Shown one piece after another: positions 52,552 through 59,802 of a stretch of 64,000 nt of DNA. The notes beneath the pieces are model-generated. The model saw only the letters and a list, made by a program, of their open reading frames with translations, did not search any database and was not told the DNA's origin. This DNA is from Nibribacter koreensis (lineage in GTDB: Bacteria; Bacteroidota; Bacteroidia; Cytophagales; Hymenobacteraceae), in assembly GCF_039541795.1 (NCBI RefSeq), contig NZ_BAABGX010000001.1, positions 620,001 to 684,000 of the forward strand. Reading direction: 5' to 3'. The translations under genes and the position numbers were made by a program. Within the stretch, counting starts at the first letter, position 1; the number at the start of each line of letters is the position of its first letter.

Positions 52552-55005
52552 ATGGGCAAGCGCTGGGGATGGTGCATTTGCTTTATGATCCTGAGCTTTC
52601 CGGCTTGGGCGCAGCAGGCATTTATCCAAGGCCAGGTAACCAATGCCCAACAACAGCCTTTGATTGGAGCCACGGTGGTGGTACAAAATGCTTCTGTTTC
52701 TGCTTTAACAGACGCGCAAGGCAAGTTTTCTCTAAAGGTGGAACCGGAGAAGGAGATCACGCTGCTTGTCACCTATATTGGCTTTCTGAAATTTGAAAAG
52801 GAGCTTACCCTGCTGCCCGGCGAGACCCGGTACCTAGGAATAGAACTTATCGCCAATTCTAAAGAGTTGCAAGAGGTAGAAGTACGCGCCAAATCTACCA
52901 ATGAGACCCGCGAAGTTGTTAGCATCACCAAAATAGACCCGCGCCTCACTCAATCAATTCCAAGCCCTTTCCAGGAGTTTAATAAAATTCTCACCACCCT
53001 GCCCGGCGTGACCAGTAACAATGAGCTGTCTTCGGCTTACTCGGTTCGCGGTGGCACGTATGACGAGAACCTGGTCTATGTGAACGGCATGGAAGTGTAT
53101 CGGCCTTTTCTTAATTTTTCTGGTCAGCAGGAGGGGTTGAGCTTTGTCAACCCAGACTTGGTAGAAGAAGTCACCTTTTCATCGGGTGGATGGCAACCCA
53201 AGTATGGGGATAAGCTTTCCTCGGTGCTAGACATTCAGTACCGCACTCCGCAAAAGTTTAAGGGTTCTGTATCTGGTAGCTTAACGGGAGGTTCTGTGCA
53301 CGCAGAAGGAACCGCGTTTGACAAAAGACTGGGCTTTTTGGTGGGGGTACGGCATAAAAATGCGGGCTACGTGTTGAATAGCCTGGAGGTAGAAGGTGAT
53401 TACCAGCCAGTCTTCACAGATGTGCAAACCTATCTAACCTATGATCTTTCTAAGGCCGGGCACAGAGCTACCGGCGCTGCCCCCATTACTCAACTGAGCT
53501 TACTAGCCAACATTGCCCAGAACGACTACCAGGTTAGACCAGAAACCCGGGAAACTACCTTTGGTACTCAAACCCAGGTGTTACGGCTACTGGTGGGCTA
53601 TGACGGCCAGGAGCAGATGAAATACACCACCTGGCAGAGCGGGCTTAGGTTGCAACATGAGTTTTCTTCTGATGTCAAGGGCGAGCTCATCTATTCAACC
53701 TTGTACAGCCAGGAACGAGAGTACCGTGATTTAGAAGCTGGTTACCGCTTTTGTGACGTGATGCCCATGGCCAGCGTATCGCCGTTTAACAGGTGCGCCG
53801 GAGAACGGGGCGTGGGTTCCACATACAATTATTCCAGAAATAAATTGCGCGCCGCCATCCAAGCCCTGGAAGGAAAAGTAAACTGGCGCTTTATGCCGTC
53901 CCATACGCTTATGGCTGGCGTGAAGGCGGGACTTGAATCTATTGAGGATGGATTGCAGGAATACGGCTTTACAGACTCTGCTGATTACGTTTCTGACATC
54001 TCCACACTATCCATTGACCAAACCTTAAACTCTACCAGATGGCAAGGCTTTGTTCAAGATGAATGGGCCATTGACAGTTCGCAAACTCTGACGTATGGCG
54101 TCAGGTTGCATTACTGGTCTACCAACGCTCAGCTGTCCATCAGTCCCAGAGTCCAATACGCTGTACGATTTGCTTCTTTGCCAGACTGGTCTTTTAAAGC
54201 GGCAGCAGGGTCTTACGTGCAAGCCCCGTTGTACAGAGAATTAAGATTGGCTGATGGTACTTTGCAGAAGGAGGTAGAAAATCAGCAGGCCTGGCATTTT
54301 ATTACCGGAACGGAATACCAGTTCCATAAATGGGGAAGACCCTTCAAGCTCACCACCGAAGCCTACGTGAAGTACATGCCGTCTGTCATTCCGTTTGAGC
54401 AGGAGAACATGCGGCTGCGCTATTTGCCCAATGTAAAATCCACGGCCTACGCTATTGGTGCTGATGTACGGTTGAACGGAGAGTTCATCAAAGGGGAGGA
54501 GTCTTGGTTTAGCGTGGGTTTTTTGAGCACCAAAGAAAACCTGGAAGGAGATTCTACAGAAGTGCGGGACCCCATAACCGGCAAGGTAGAGGCGGTAGAG
54601 GCCAAAGGATATATCAGGAGGCCCACGGACCAGCGTCTCAACTTCGGGGTGTTTTTTCAAGACCATTTGCCTAACAACCCCACCTGGAAGATGTACCTGA
54701 ACCTGGCCTTTAGCACTGGCCTGCCCTTTGGACCTCCGGGTTTGTTAAACTACAGAAGCGCCTTCAATGGACCAGCCTATAGAAGAGTAGACATGGGGTT
54801 CTCCAAGCTGATTTCAGTGCGGGGCACCGGGGCATCTGGGTTCGGCTTAGAAAGCCTTTGGCTGAGTTTAGAGGTATTGAATCTAATCTCGGCGAACAAC
54901 GTGGTTTCTTACAATTACGTGAAAGACACCAGCGGCATTACCTATGCCGTGCCCAATTACCTCACCGGCCGACTGGTGAATTTGAGGTTCATTGCCAGAT
55001 TCTAA
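52552..55005 (+). CDS. TonB-dependent outer-membrane receptor with carboxypeptidase-like N-domain
   Basis: An 817-residue protein with a signal peptide ending SFPAWA-QQ. Residues 24-105 are the carboxypeptidase-regulatory-like domain (IQGQVTNAQQQPLIGATVVV, then DAQGKFSLKV). A plug domain near 130-230 follows (LTTLPGVTSNNELSSAYSVRGG in parts) and then a barrel ending LVNLRFIARF. The plug pattern is that of SusC-like or metal/cobalamin-type receptors, but no SusD-like partner is present. The gene is tightly linked to rpe, probably by chance of position. A terminator and palindrome follow. Confidence 0.92.
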   Translation: MGKRWGWCICFMILSFPAWAQQAFIQGQVTNAQQQPLIGATVVVQNASVSALTDAQGKFSLKVEPEKEITLLVTYIGFLKFEKELTLLPGETRYLGIELIANSKELQEVEVRAKSTNETREVVSITKIDPRLTQSIPSPFQEFNKILTTLPGVTSNNELSSAYSVRGGTYDENLVYVNGMEVYRPFLNFSGQQEGLSFVNPDLVEEVTFSSGGWQPKYGDKLSSVLDIQYRTPQKFKGSVSGSLTGGSVHAEGTAFDKRLGFLVGVRHKNAGYVLNSLEVEGDYQPVFTDVQTYLTYDLSKAGHRATGAAPITQLSLLANIAQNDYQVRPETRETTFGTQTQVLRLLVGYDGQEQMKYTTWQSGLRLQHEFSSDVKGELIYSTLYSQEREYRDLEAGYRFCDVMPMASVSPFNRCAGERGVGSTYNYSRNKLRAAIQALEGKVNWRFMPSHTLMAGVKAGLESIEDGLQEYGFTDSADYVSDISTLSIDQTLNSTRWQGFVQDEWAIDSSQTLTYGVRLHYWSTNAQLSISPRVQYAVRFASLPDWSFKAAAGSYVQAPLYRELRLADGTLQKEVENQQAWHFITGTEYQFHKWGRPFKLTTEAYVKYMPSVIPFEQENMRLRYLPNVKSTAYAIGADVRLNGEFIKGEESWFSVGFLSTKENLEGDSTEVRDPITGKVEAVEAKGYIRRPTDQRLNFGVFFQDHLPNNPTWKMYLNLAFSTGLPFGPPGLLNYRSAFNGPAYRRVDMGFSKLISVRGTGASGFGLESLWLSLEVLNLISANNVVSYNYVKDTSGITYAVPNYLTGRLVNLRFIARF

Positions 55006-55026
55006 AATCAAAGCTATTAGACATAA

Positions 55027-55067
55027 AAACGAAAAGCCTGAGCGCGTTAGCTCAGGCTTTTCGTTTT
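55027..55067. terminator. intrinsic terminator fused to a palindrome copy
   Basis: AAAACGAAAAGCCTGAG pairs with CTCAGGCTTTTCGTTTT. As at 22153 and 27094, the T-run is the left arm of the palindrome that starts at 55062. Confidence 0.9.
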
Positions 55068-55099
55068 TGGGCTGTTTTCTGTAAAATAGCCTAAAAACG
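55062..55099. repeat. 38-bp palindrome copy (31/38)
   Basis: It lies between convergent genes and overlaps the end of the receptor gene terminator. Confidence 0.93.
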
Positions 55100-55104
55100 G
55101 CTTA

Positions 55105-55974
55105 TCAATTATCATGGAACCGCTTCTCTTTCCAAAGCACGGCGGCGTCCTCAATTTCTTGGGCGTAGGCGCGGTAGGTCTTCTCATCATTCTTGCCCAG
55201 CTTTTGGGCTTTCTTGTTTAGTTCCAGGGCCTCATCATACTCACTCTTCTGAGCAAGCAGCCTCGCCTTTAGATACGTGTTATAGAAATTCTCTTCAATG
55301 GCAATGGATTTGTTGATCCAGGCCAGCGCTAGCTCATGCTCTGTGTTTTGTTGCAAAAGATAATTTACCGCCTGTGATAAAACTGCCCAGTCATCTGGTT
55401 TAGCCACAGACAAAGAATCTTTGATGAGTTTAAGCGTTTGCGTGTGTACTTCTACGCGTATGGGAATGGCCAACTGCTTCTTCTCCCAGTTCAAAACTAG
55501 TCGGCCAAAGGTGGGCTGCACGTCATTAAAAGAATATTTAAGCGTCTCATGAAATTCACTCGCCTCTGGGCTAAAGGGCAGTCTGATTAAGTCTTGGCTT
55601 TGGTCATAGCCCTCTGTGCCCCAAAGACCCAGTTTTTTATTCAATACCAGGTACCAGTTGCTGGAGTCGGCTGGGAAAACAAACAGAGAATAGGTGCCGG
55701 CAGGAATGTTCTCCTGCAGAATGCGCACGTCGGTGGAAAAGGAAACCGTGGTGGCCTCATTGGCACCCGCCCGCCAAATCTGACCGTACGGAACCAGTTT
55801 GCCCCACACCTCACGCTTCTTCACGCCCGGTGCGCTGTAATTGACGGTGATCTCCGTGATGCCTATGGTATGCATCAATTTTACCTTGGGGCTAGCCTGA
55901 GGCAGTTTCAGCTTGGTTTGAGCACCCACCGTCAAGGCAAACAATAGAAAAAAACAGGTAAGAAATAATCTCAT
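55105..55974 (-). CDS. DUF2911 secreted protein with TPR-like tail
   Basis: A 289-residue protein with a signal peptide ending ALTVGA-QT. Residues 20-170 match DUF2911: QASPKVKLMHTIGITEI in part, then YSAPGVKKREVWGKLVPYGQIWRAGANEATT in parts, IPAGTYSLFV and the block YDQSQDLIRLP. The C-terminal 110 residues are helical with TPR character (NYLLQQNTEHELALAWINKS in part). Function is unknown; the family is common in Bacteroidota. Confidence 0.88.
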   Translation of the reverse strand: MRLFLTCFFLLFALTVGAQTKLKLPQASPKVKLMHTIGITEITVNYSAPGVKKREVWGKLVPYGQIWRAGANEATTVSFSTDVRILQENIPAGTYSLFVFPADSSNWYLVLNKKLGLWGTEGYDQSQDLIRLPFSPEASEFHETLKYSFNDVQPTFGRLVLNWEKKQLAIPIRVEVHTQTLKLIKDSLSVAKPDDWAVLSQAVNYLLQQNTEHELALAWINKSIAIEENFYNTYLKARLLAQKSEYDEALELNKKAQKLGKNDEKTYRAYAQEIEDAAVLWKEKRFHDN

Positions 55975-56153
55975 ATGGTTACAGAAAGAAGCATTTACCG
56001 TATGCCAGCCTAGACAGAACGCCAGGCCAGCAGATTTACGTCATAAAAGCAGAGAAAAAATAATGCCATACCTGGTTCTATACTGACATCTTTTATAAAT
56101 AGAGGCAGAACCAGCCGATTTGGTATTTTGGGAGCAGAAAGTTGAAAAAAATA

Positions 56154-56183
56154 TTTGACTTTTCAATTTCCTTTTTACCTTTG
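56154..56183 (+). promoter_or_regulatory. promoter of the histidine operon
   Basis: TTTG (56154-56157), 18 bases, TACCTTTG (56176-56183) is a full match to the Bacteroidota consensus. Transcription would start about 56188-56190, only a few bases before the leader-peptide ATG. Confidence 0.8.
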
Positions 56184-56193
56184 AGCCAGCAAT

Positions 56194-56283
56194 ATGAACC
56201 GCACTACCCAAAATATCTTCCTTTCTTCTGCCGCGCCTGCGGTTCAGGGAGTGCATTGCCATCATTTCCATCATTCCTCTTAG
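56194..56283 (+). CDS. hisL: histidine leader peptide (29 residues)
   Basis: An ATG-started frame of 29 codons whose end reads VHCHHFHHSS before TAG, with five His in seven consecutive codons (56254-56274). It lies a few bases after the promoter and 132 bases before hisG, the position of an attenuator leader. The last codons and stop form a hairpin with the following bases (ATTCCTC, loop TTAG, GAGGAAT, 56273-56290), which hides an AGGAGG and would be opened by a ribosome stalled on the His codons. It is too short for normal gene calling. The symbol hisL is by function, not homology. Confidence 0.8.
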   Translation: MNRTTQNIFLSSAAPAVQGVHCHHFHHSS

Positions 56284-56326
56284 GAGGAATCATAACATCA
56301 TATCGCCCAATCTGGGGCTGGGCCCC
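56273..56326 (+). promoter_or_regulatory. candidate attenuator structures of the his operon
   Basis: After the hairpin at 56273-56290, two alternative stems compete: GCCCA (56305-56309) with TGGGC (56319-56323), or GGGGC (56314-56318) with GCCCC (56322-56326). Further on ACTTGT and ACAAGT (about 56339-56357) pair within CCAG/CTGG. None has a long T-run by eye, so whether control is by termination or by translation is open. Confidence 0.5.
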
Positions 56327-56415
56327 GTGTATATCCAGTACTTGTAAAACAACAAGTCCAGCTGGTTGTTACCTTCATTGTTTCGTATCTACTCTTTTCC
56401 TATACCCATTTTTTC

Positions 56416-57267
56416 ATGATCCGGTTAGCCATTCAAAAGTCCGGTCGCTTGTCAGACGACTCCCTCAAATTGATTCGTGAGTGCGGCATCTCCTTTATAA
56501 GTACTACGTCTAAACTCAAAACCGAAGCCACCAATTTCCCCCTAGAAATCTTATACCTACGCGATGATGACATTCCAGGCTACGTGGCAGACGGCGTGGC
56601 AGACATTGGCATTGTTGGACAAAACGTATTGGTGGAAGAGGGCTTACAGCAATTAACCGTAAAAGCTTTGGGCTTTAGCAAATGCCGTTTGTCTTTGGCC
56701 GTGTCTAAAGGAGATGCCTACGAGGACGTGACTACTCTCCAAGGGAAAAGCATTGCTACCTCTTACCCAAACCTGTTACGCGAGTTTTTGACGTCTAAAG
56801 GCGTGGAGGCCGACATTCATACTATTTCTGGATCTGTGGAGATTGCGCCTAGCATAGGCCTGGCAGATGCGGTGTGTGACATCGTCTCCTCAGGCTCTAC
56901 CTTGATCAGCAACGGCCTGCGCGAGGTAGAAACCGTCTTCAAATCTGAAGCGGTGTTAATAGCCAACCAAAACCTGAATCCTGAGAAAAGCCGACTGCTC
57001 CAGCAACTTTTGTTCAGGATGGAGGCGGTACAAAAGGCCCAGAAGTCCAAGTACGTCGTTTTAAATGCACCTAACACTGCCATTCCGCAAATCAAAACGC
57101 TATTACCCGGCATTAAATCACCTACCATCATTCCATTGGCAGAGGAAGGTTGGAGCTCTTTGCATTCTGTAGTGAACGAAGATGATTTCTGGGACATCAT
57201 TCAGAAATTGAAAGAGGCAGGCGCCGAAGGCATTCTGGTAGTTCCCATTGAAAAGATGATTGGCTAA
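56416..57267 (+). CDS. hisG: ATP phosphoribosyltransferase (long form)
   Basis: The first enzyme of histidine synthesis, condensing ATP and PRPP. The 283 residues make it the long, allosteric form with a C-terminal regulatory domain (about 210-283, ending EGILVVPIEKM), so no HisZ is needed. IRLAIQKSGRLSDDS, the GIVGQNVLVE block, and the PRPP site region ADAVCDIVSSGSTL are characteristic. It overlaps hisD by eight bases. Expression is probably set by the leader peptide upstream. Confidence 0.95.
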   Translation: MIRLAIQKSGRLSDDSLKLIRECGISFISTTSKLKTEATNFPLEILYLRDDDIPGYVADGVADIGIVGQNVLVEEGLQQLTVKALGFSKCRLSLAVSKGDAYEDVTTLQGKSIATSYPNLLREFLTSKGVEADIHTISGSVEIAPSIGLADAVCDIVSSGSTLISNGLREVETVFKSEAVLIANQNLNPEKSRLLQQLLFRMEAVQKAQKSKYVVLNAPNTAIPQIKTLLPGIKSPTIIPLAEEGWSSLHSVVNEDDFWDIIQKLKEAGAEGILVVPIEKMIG

Positions 57268-58549
57268 AATGAAGACCTATCTATATCCTTCACCCGCAGA
57301 ATGGGCTGCCTTGACCCAACGACCGGTCCAGAAACTGGACCAGCTGCGGGCCGGGGTTCAGCACACCTTTGACTTGGTCAAAGAACGCGGTGATGCCGCT
57401 TTGATTGAATTGGCCGCCAAGTTTGACAAAGCTGGTTTGCCAAGTGTGTGGGTGACCCAAGACGAAGTGGACCAAGCCATCCCGCAAGTTTCTCAGGAGC
57501 TGAAAGACGCCATTGAAGTGGCGTATGCCAACATCAGCAAGTTTCATGAAGCCCAGCGCGAGCCAGTGCAACAAATAGAAACCATGCCAGGCGTGACCTG
57601 CTACAGAAAGTCTGTGGGCATCCAGAAAGTGGGCTTGTACATTCCTGGCGGCACAGCACCTTTGTTCTCTACTTTGTTGATGCTGGGAATTCCTGCCCAA
57701 ATAGCGGGCTGTAAGGAGATTGTGCTGGCCACGCCTCCTGGGGCAGACGGTTCTATCAATGCCACTATTCTGTATACCGCCAACCGCCTAGGCATAACCC
57801 GCATTTTGAAAGCAGGCGGCGCTCAAGCCATTGCCGCTTTGGCCTTCGGGACGGAGACAGTGCCGGCCGTGGACAAGATTTTTGGACCAGGCAACCAGTA
57901 CGTCACCGCTGCCAAGCAGATGGTGACCCAGCTAGGCGTAGCCATTGACATGCCCGCCGGTCCCAGTGAGGTGCTAGTGATTGCAGATGAAACAGCAGAT
58001 GCAGACTTTGTTGCCGCAGACTTACTTTCTCAGGCAGAACACGGCCCAGACTCGCAAGTCGTTTTTGTCACGAATTCTGAAAAACAGCTCAAAAACGTGC
58101 AAGAGGCGGTAGCCCGTCAGGTGGCAGAATTGCCTAGGCAAACGGTAGCAGAGCAAGCCTTGAACAATAGTTTGGGCGTGGTCTTTTCTACCTTGCAAGA
58201 AGCCATAGACTTCTCTAATCAATACGCTCCAGAGCACTTAATCCTTGCCGTGGACATTCCTGAAGTGTTGGCTGAACAAGTGACGCAGACCGGATCTGTC
58301 TTCATGGGGCACTTTAGCCCAGAGAGTGTAGGTGATTATGCCTCAGGGACAAACCATACGTTGCCTACCAACGGCTATGCCCGCAACTACAGCGGAGTTT
58401 CTCTGGATAGTTTCGTGAAGAAAATCACCTTCCAGCAACTATCTAAAGAAGGCTTGCAGCGCATTGGCCCGGCCGTAGAAATTATGGCCGAAGCCGAAGG
58501 ACTGCACGCGCACAAGCATGCCGTTACGGTTCGACTAGCCAAGATTTGA
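57260..58549 (+). CDS. hisD: histidinol dehydrogenase
   Basis: A 429-residue NAD- and zinc-dependent enzyme that oxidises histidinol to histidine. KVGLYIPGGTAPLFST, the FGPGNQYVTAAKQ block, the zinc ligands in LLSQAEHGPDSQV and EHLILAV, and SVGDYASGTNHTLPT are standard. The length is normal. A palindrome-family match covers the codons for VVFVTNSEKQLKN (58060-58097) directly after the HGPDSQ zinc block; from memory of E. coli HisD this region has the same length, so it is not an insertion. It is followed by a 50-base spacer with a dispersed repeat. Confidence 0.95.
   Translation: MAKMKTYLYPSPAEWAALTQRPVQKLDQLRAGVQHTFDLVKERGDAALIELAAKFDKAGLPSVWVTQDEVDQAIPQVSQELKDAIEVAYANISKFHEAQREPVQQIETMPGVTCYRKSVGIQKVGLYIPGGTAPLFSTLLMLGIPAQIAGCKEIVLATPPGADGSINATILYTANRLGITRILKAGGAQAIAALAFGTETVPAVDKIFGPGNQYVTAAKQMVTQLGVAIDMPAGPSEVLVIADETADADFVAADLLSQAEHGPDSQVVFVTNSEKQLKNVQEAVARQVAELPRQTVAEQALNNSLGVVFSTLQEAIDFSNQYAPEHLILAVDIPEVLAEQVTQTGSVFMGHFSPESVGDYASGTNHTLPTNGYARNYSGVSLDSFVKKITFQQLSKEGLQRIGPAVEIMAEAEGLHAHKHAVTVRLAKI
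58060..58097. repeat. palindrome-family match inside hisD (28/38; 31/38 to the 3475 copy)
   Basis: Both outer ends (CGTTTTTG and CAAAAACG) are exact, and the centre matches the variant copy at 3475. It encodes VFVTNSEKQLKN. Confidence 0.7.
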
Positions 58550-58561
58550 AAATTAGAAGAG

Positions 58562-58598
58562 TAGCACATCAACACATTATTCAATTAGCACATTAACC
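58562..58598 (+). repeat. 37-bp AT-rich dispersed repeat, copy 2
   Basis: It matches 48972-49008 at 31 of 37 positions. It fills most of the spacer between hisD and hisC, preceded by TTTGAAAATT at the hisD stop, which also occurs in the inverted repeat near 48765. Confidence 0.8.
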
Positions 58599-58599
58599 A

Positions 58600-59667
58600 A
58601 TGTTTTCCATAGAGAAGATTATCCGTCCGCACTTACTGGGCCTCAAGCCGTATTCTTCGGCGAGGGATGAGTTTGAGGGTGAGGCGAGCGTCTACCTGGA
58701 CGCCAACGAGAACAACTTGGGTAGTTTGGCCGGCGGCGTAGACTACAACCGCTACCCAGACCCGTACCAGAAAACCATTAAAGAAAAACTGGCCAAGCTC
58801 AAAGGAGTGAAGTCCGAGCAAATCTTCATAGGCAACGGCTCTGATGAGGCCATAGACTTATTGGTGCGCTTAGTATGCGAACCCGGTCAGGATGAGGTTC
58901 TGTTGTTGCCGCCTACGTATGGCATGTATGAGGTGAGCGCCAACATACACAACGTTGGTATTCAGCGTGTGCCTTTAGATTCCCGTTTTCAGCCTGTTTT
59001 CGAGAAAATAGCCGAAAAACAAACAGAGCGAACCAAGATACTTTTCCTTTGCTCGCCTAATAACCCCACCGGCAATATCCTAGAACCTGCCACGGTAGAA
59101 AAACTCATCCAGTCTTTCAATGGCTTGGTAGTGGTAGATGAGGCGTATATTGATTTCACAGTTTCACCTAGCTGGAGTACCCGATTAGAGGAATTCCCGA
59201 ACCTGGTGGTGTTGCAGACACTCTCCAAAGCGTGGGGCATGGCTGGCCTACGCTTGGGAATGGCCTTTGCCTCACCCCAAATCATCAGCCTCTTGAATAA
59301 AATCAAGCCGCCTTACAATGTGAACGTGGTAACGCAGGAATTAGTGAGCAACGCCCTGGACAAAACCGCCCAGCTCCATGACATGCTGGAGGTGATTGTA
59401 CAGGAACGCACCCGCGTGATGGACCAATTTGAATCGCTTTCGCTCATTGAAAAGGTGTACCCGTCAGATGCCAACTTTGTCTTGGTACAGGTGCCCAACG
59501 CCAATGAGCTGTATGCTTACCTTTTAGAGCGCGGTGTGGTAGTGAGGAATCGCTCTACCCAGCCCGGTTGCGCCAATTGCCTTCGCATTACTATAGGCAC
59601 GCCAGAAGAGAATGACCACTTACTAGATTCTTTAAAAGCCTACAGTGCTCAGGTAACCACCAAATAA
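58600..59667 (+). CDS. hisC: histidinol-phosphate aminotransferase
   Basis: A 355-residue PLP enzyme of fold type I. YLDANENNLG, NGSDEAIDLLVR, CSPNNPTGN, VDEAYIDF and the lysine in TLSKAWGMAGLRLG (Schiff base) followed by RLG are the landmarks. The length is normal. A palindrome-family match (31/38, as good as many junction copies) covers the codons for RFQPVFEKIAEKQ (58984-59021) in a variable helix; related enzymes have the same length there. Confidence 0.95.
   Translation: MFSIEKIIRPHLLGLKPYSSARDEFEGEASVYLDANENNLGSLAGGVDYNRYPDPYQKTIKEKLAKLKGVKSEQIFIGNGSDEAIDLLVRLVCEPGQDEVLLLPPTYGMYEVSANIHNVGIQRVPLDSRFQPVFEKIAEKQTERTKILFLCSPNNPTGNILEPATVEKLIQSFNGLVVVDEAYIDFTVSPSWSTRLEEFPNLVVLQTLSKAWGMAGLRLGMAFASPQIISLLNKIKPPYNVNVVTQELVSNALDKTAQLHDMLEVIVQERTRVMDQFESLSLIEKVYPSDANFVLVQVPNANELYAYLLERGVVVRNRSTQPGCANCLRITIGTPEENDHLLDSLKAYSAQVTTK
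58984..59021. repeat. palindrome-family match inside hisC (31/38)
   Basis: CGTTTT, GCCTGTTTTC, GAGAAAA and GAAAAACA agree with the consensus. It encodes RFQPVFEKIAEKQ and is the best conserved of the five coding matches. Confidence 0.75.
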
Positions 59668-59670
59668 TTT

Positions 59671-59708
59671 CGTTTTTGGCCTGATTTTCATAAAACAGGC
59701 CAAAAACG
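59671..59708. repeat. 38-bp palindrome copy (35/38) inside the his operon
   Basis: It lies three bases after the hisC stop codon, between hisC and hisB. If transcribed with the operon it would form a hairpin within the message, and if it were a strong terminator it would cut off hisB and later genes. Confidence 0.95.
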
Positions 59709-59802
59709 ATTATCAGAAATATGTCAGGCCTTTTTGCCTCTAATAAAAACAAAAATAGCATCATATTGCTACAAGCATCCTGATGCCAGAAAATAACCGC
59801 AC

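Noticed and set aside
56142..56480. A 112-codon plus-strand frame overlapping the his leader and the start of hisG
   Set aside because: It begins at a TTG before the promoter boxes, has no domain or hydrophobic logic, and runs out of frame into hisG.
3475..59708. Explaining the palindrome family purely as bidirectional intrinsic terminators
   Set aside because: Copies also lie between divergent genes, within the his operon, in a 5' leader and inside coding sequence, and several junctions already have a separate strong terminator.
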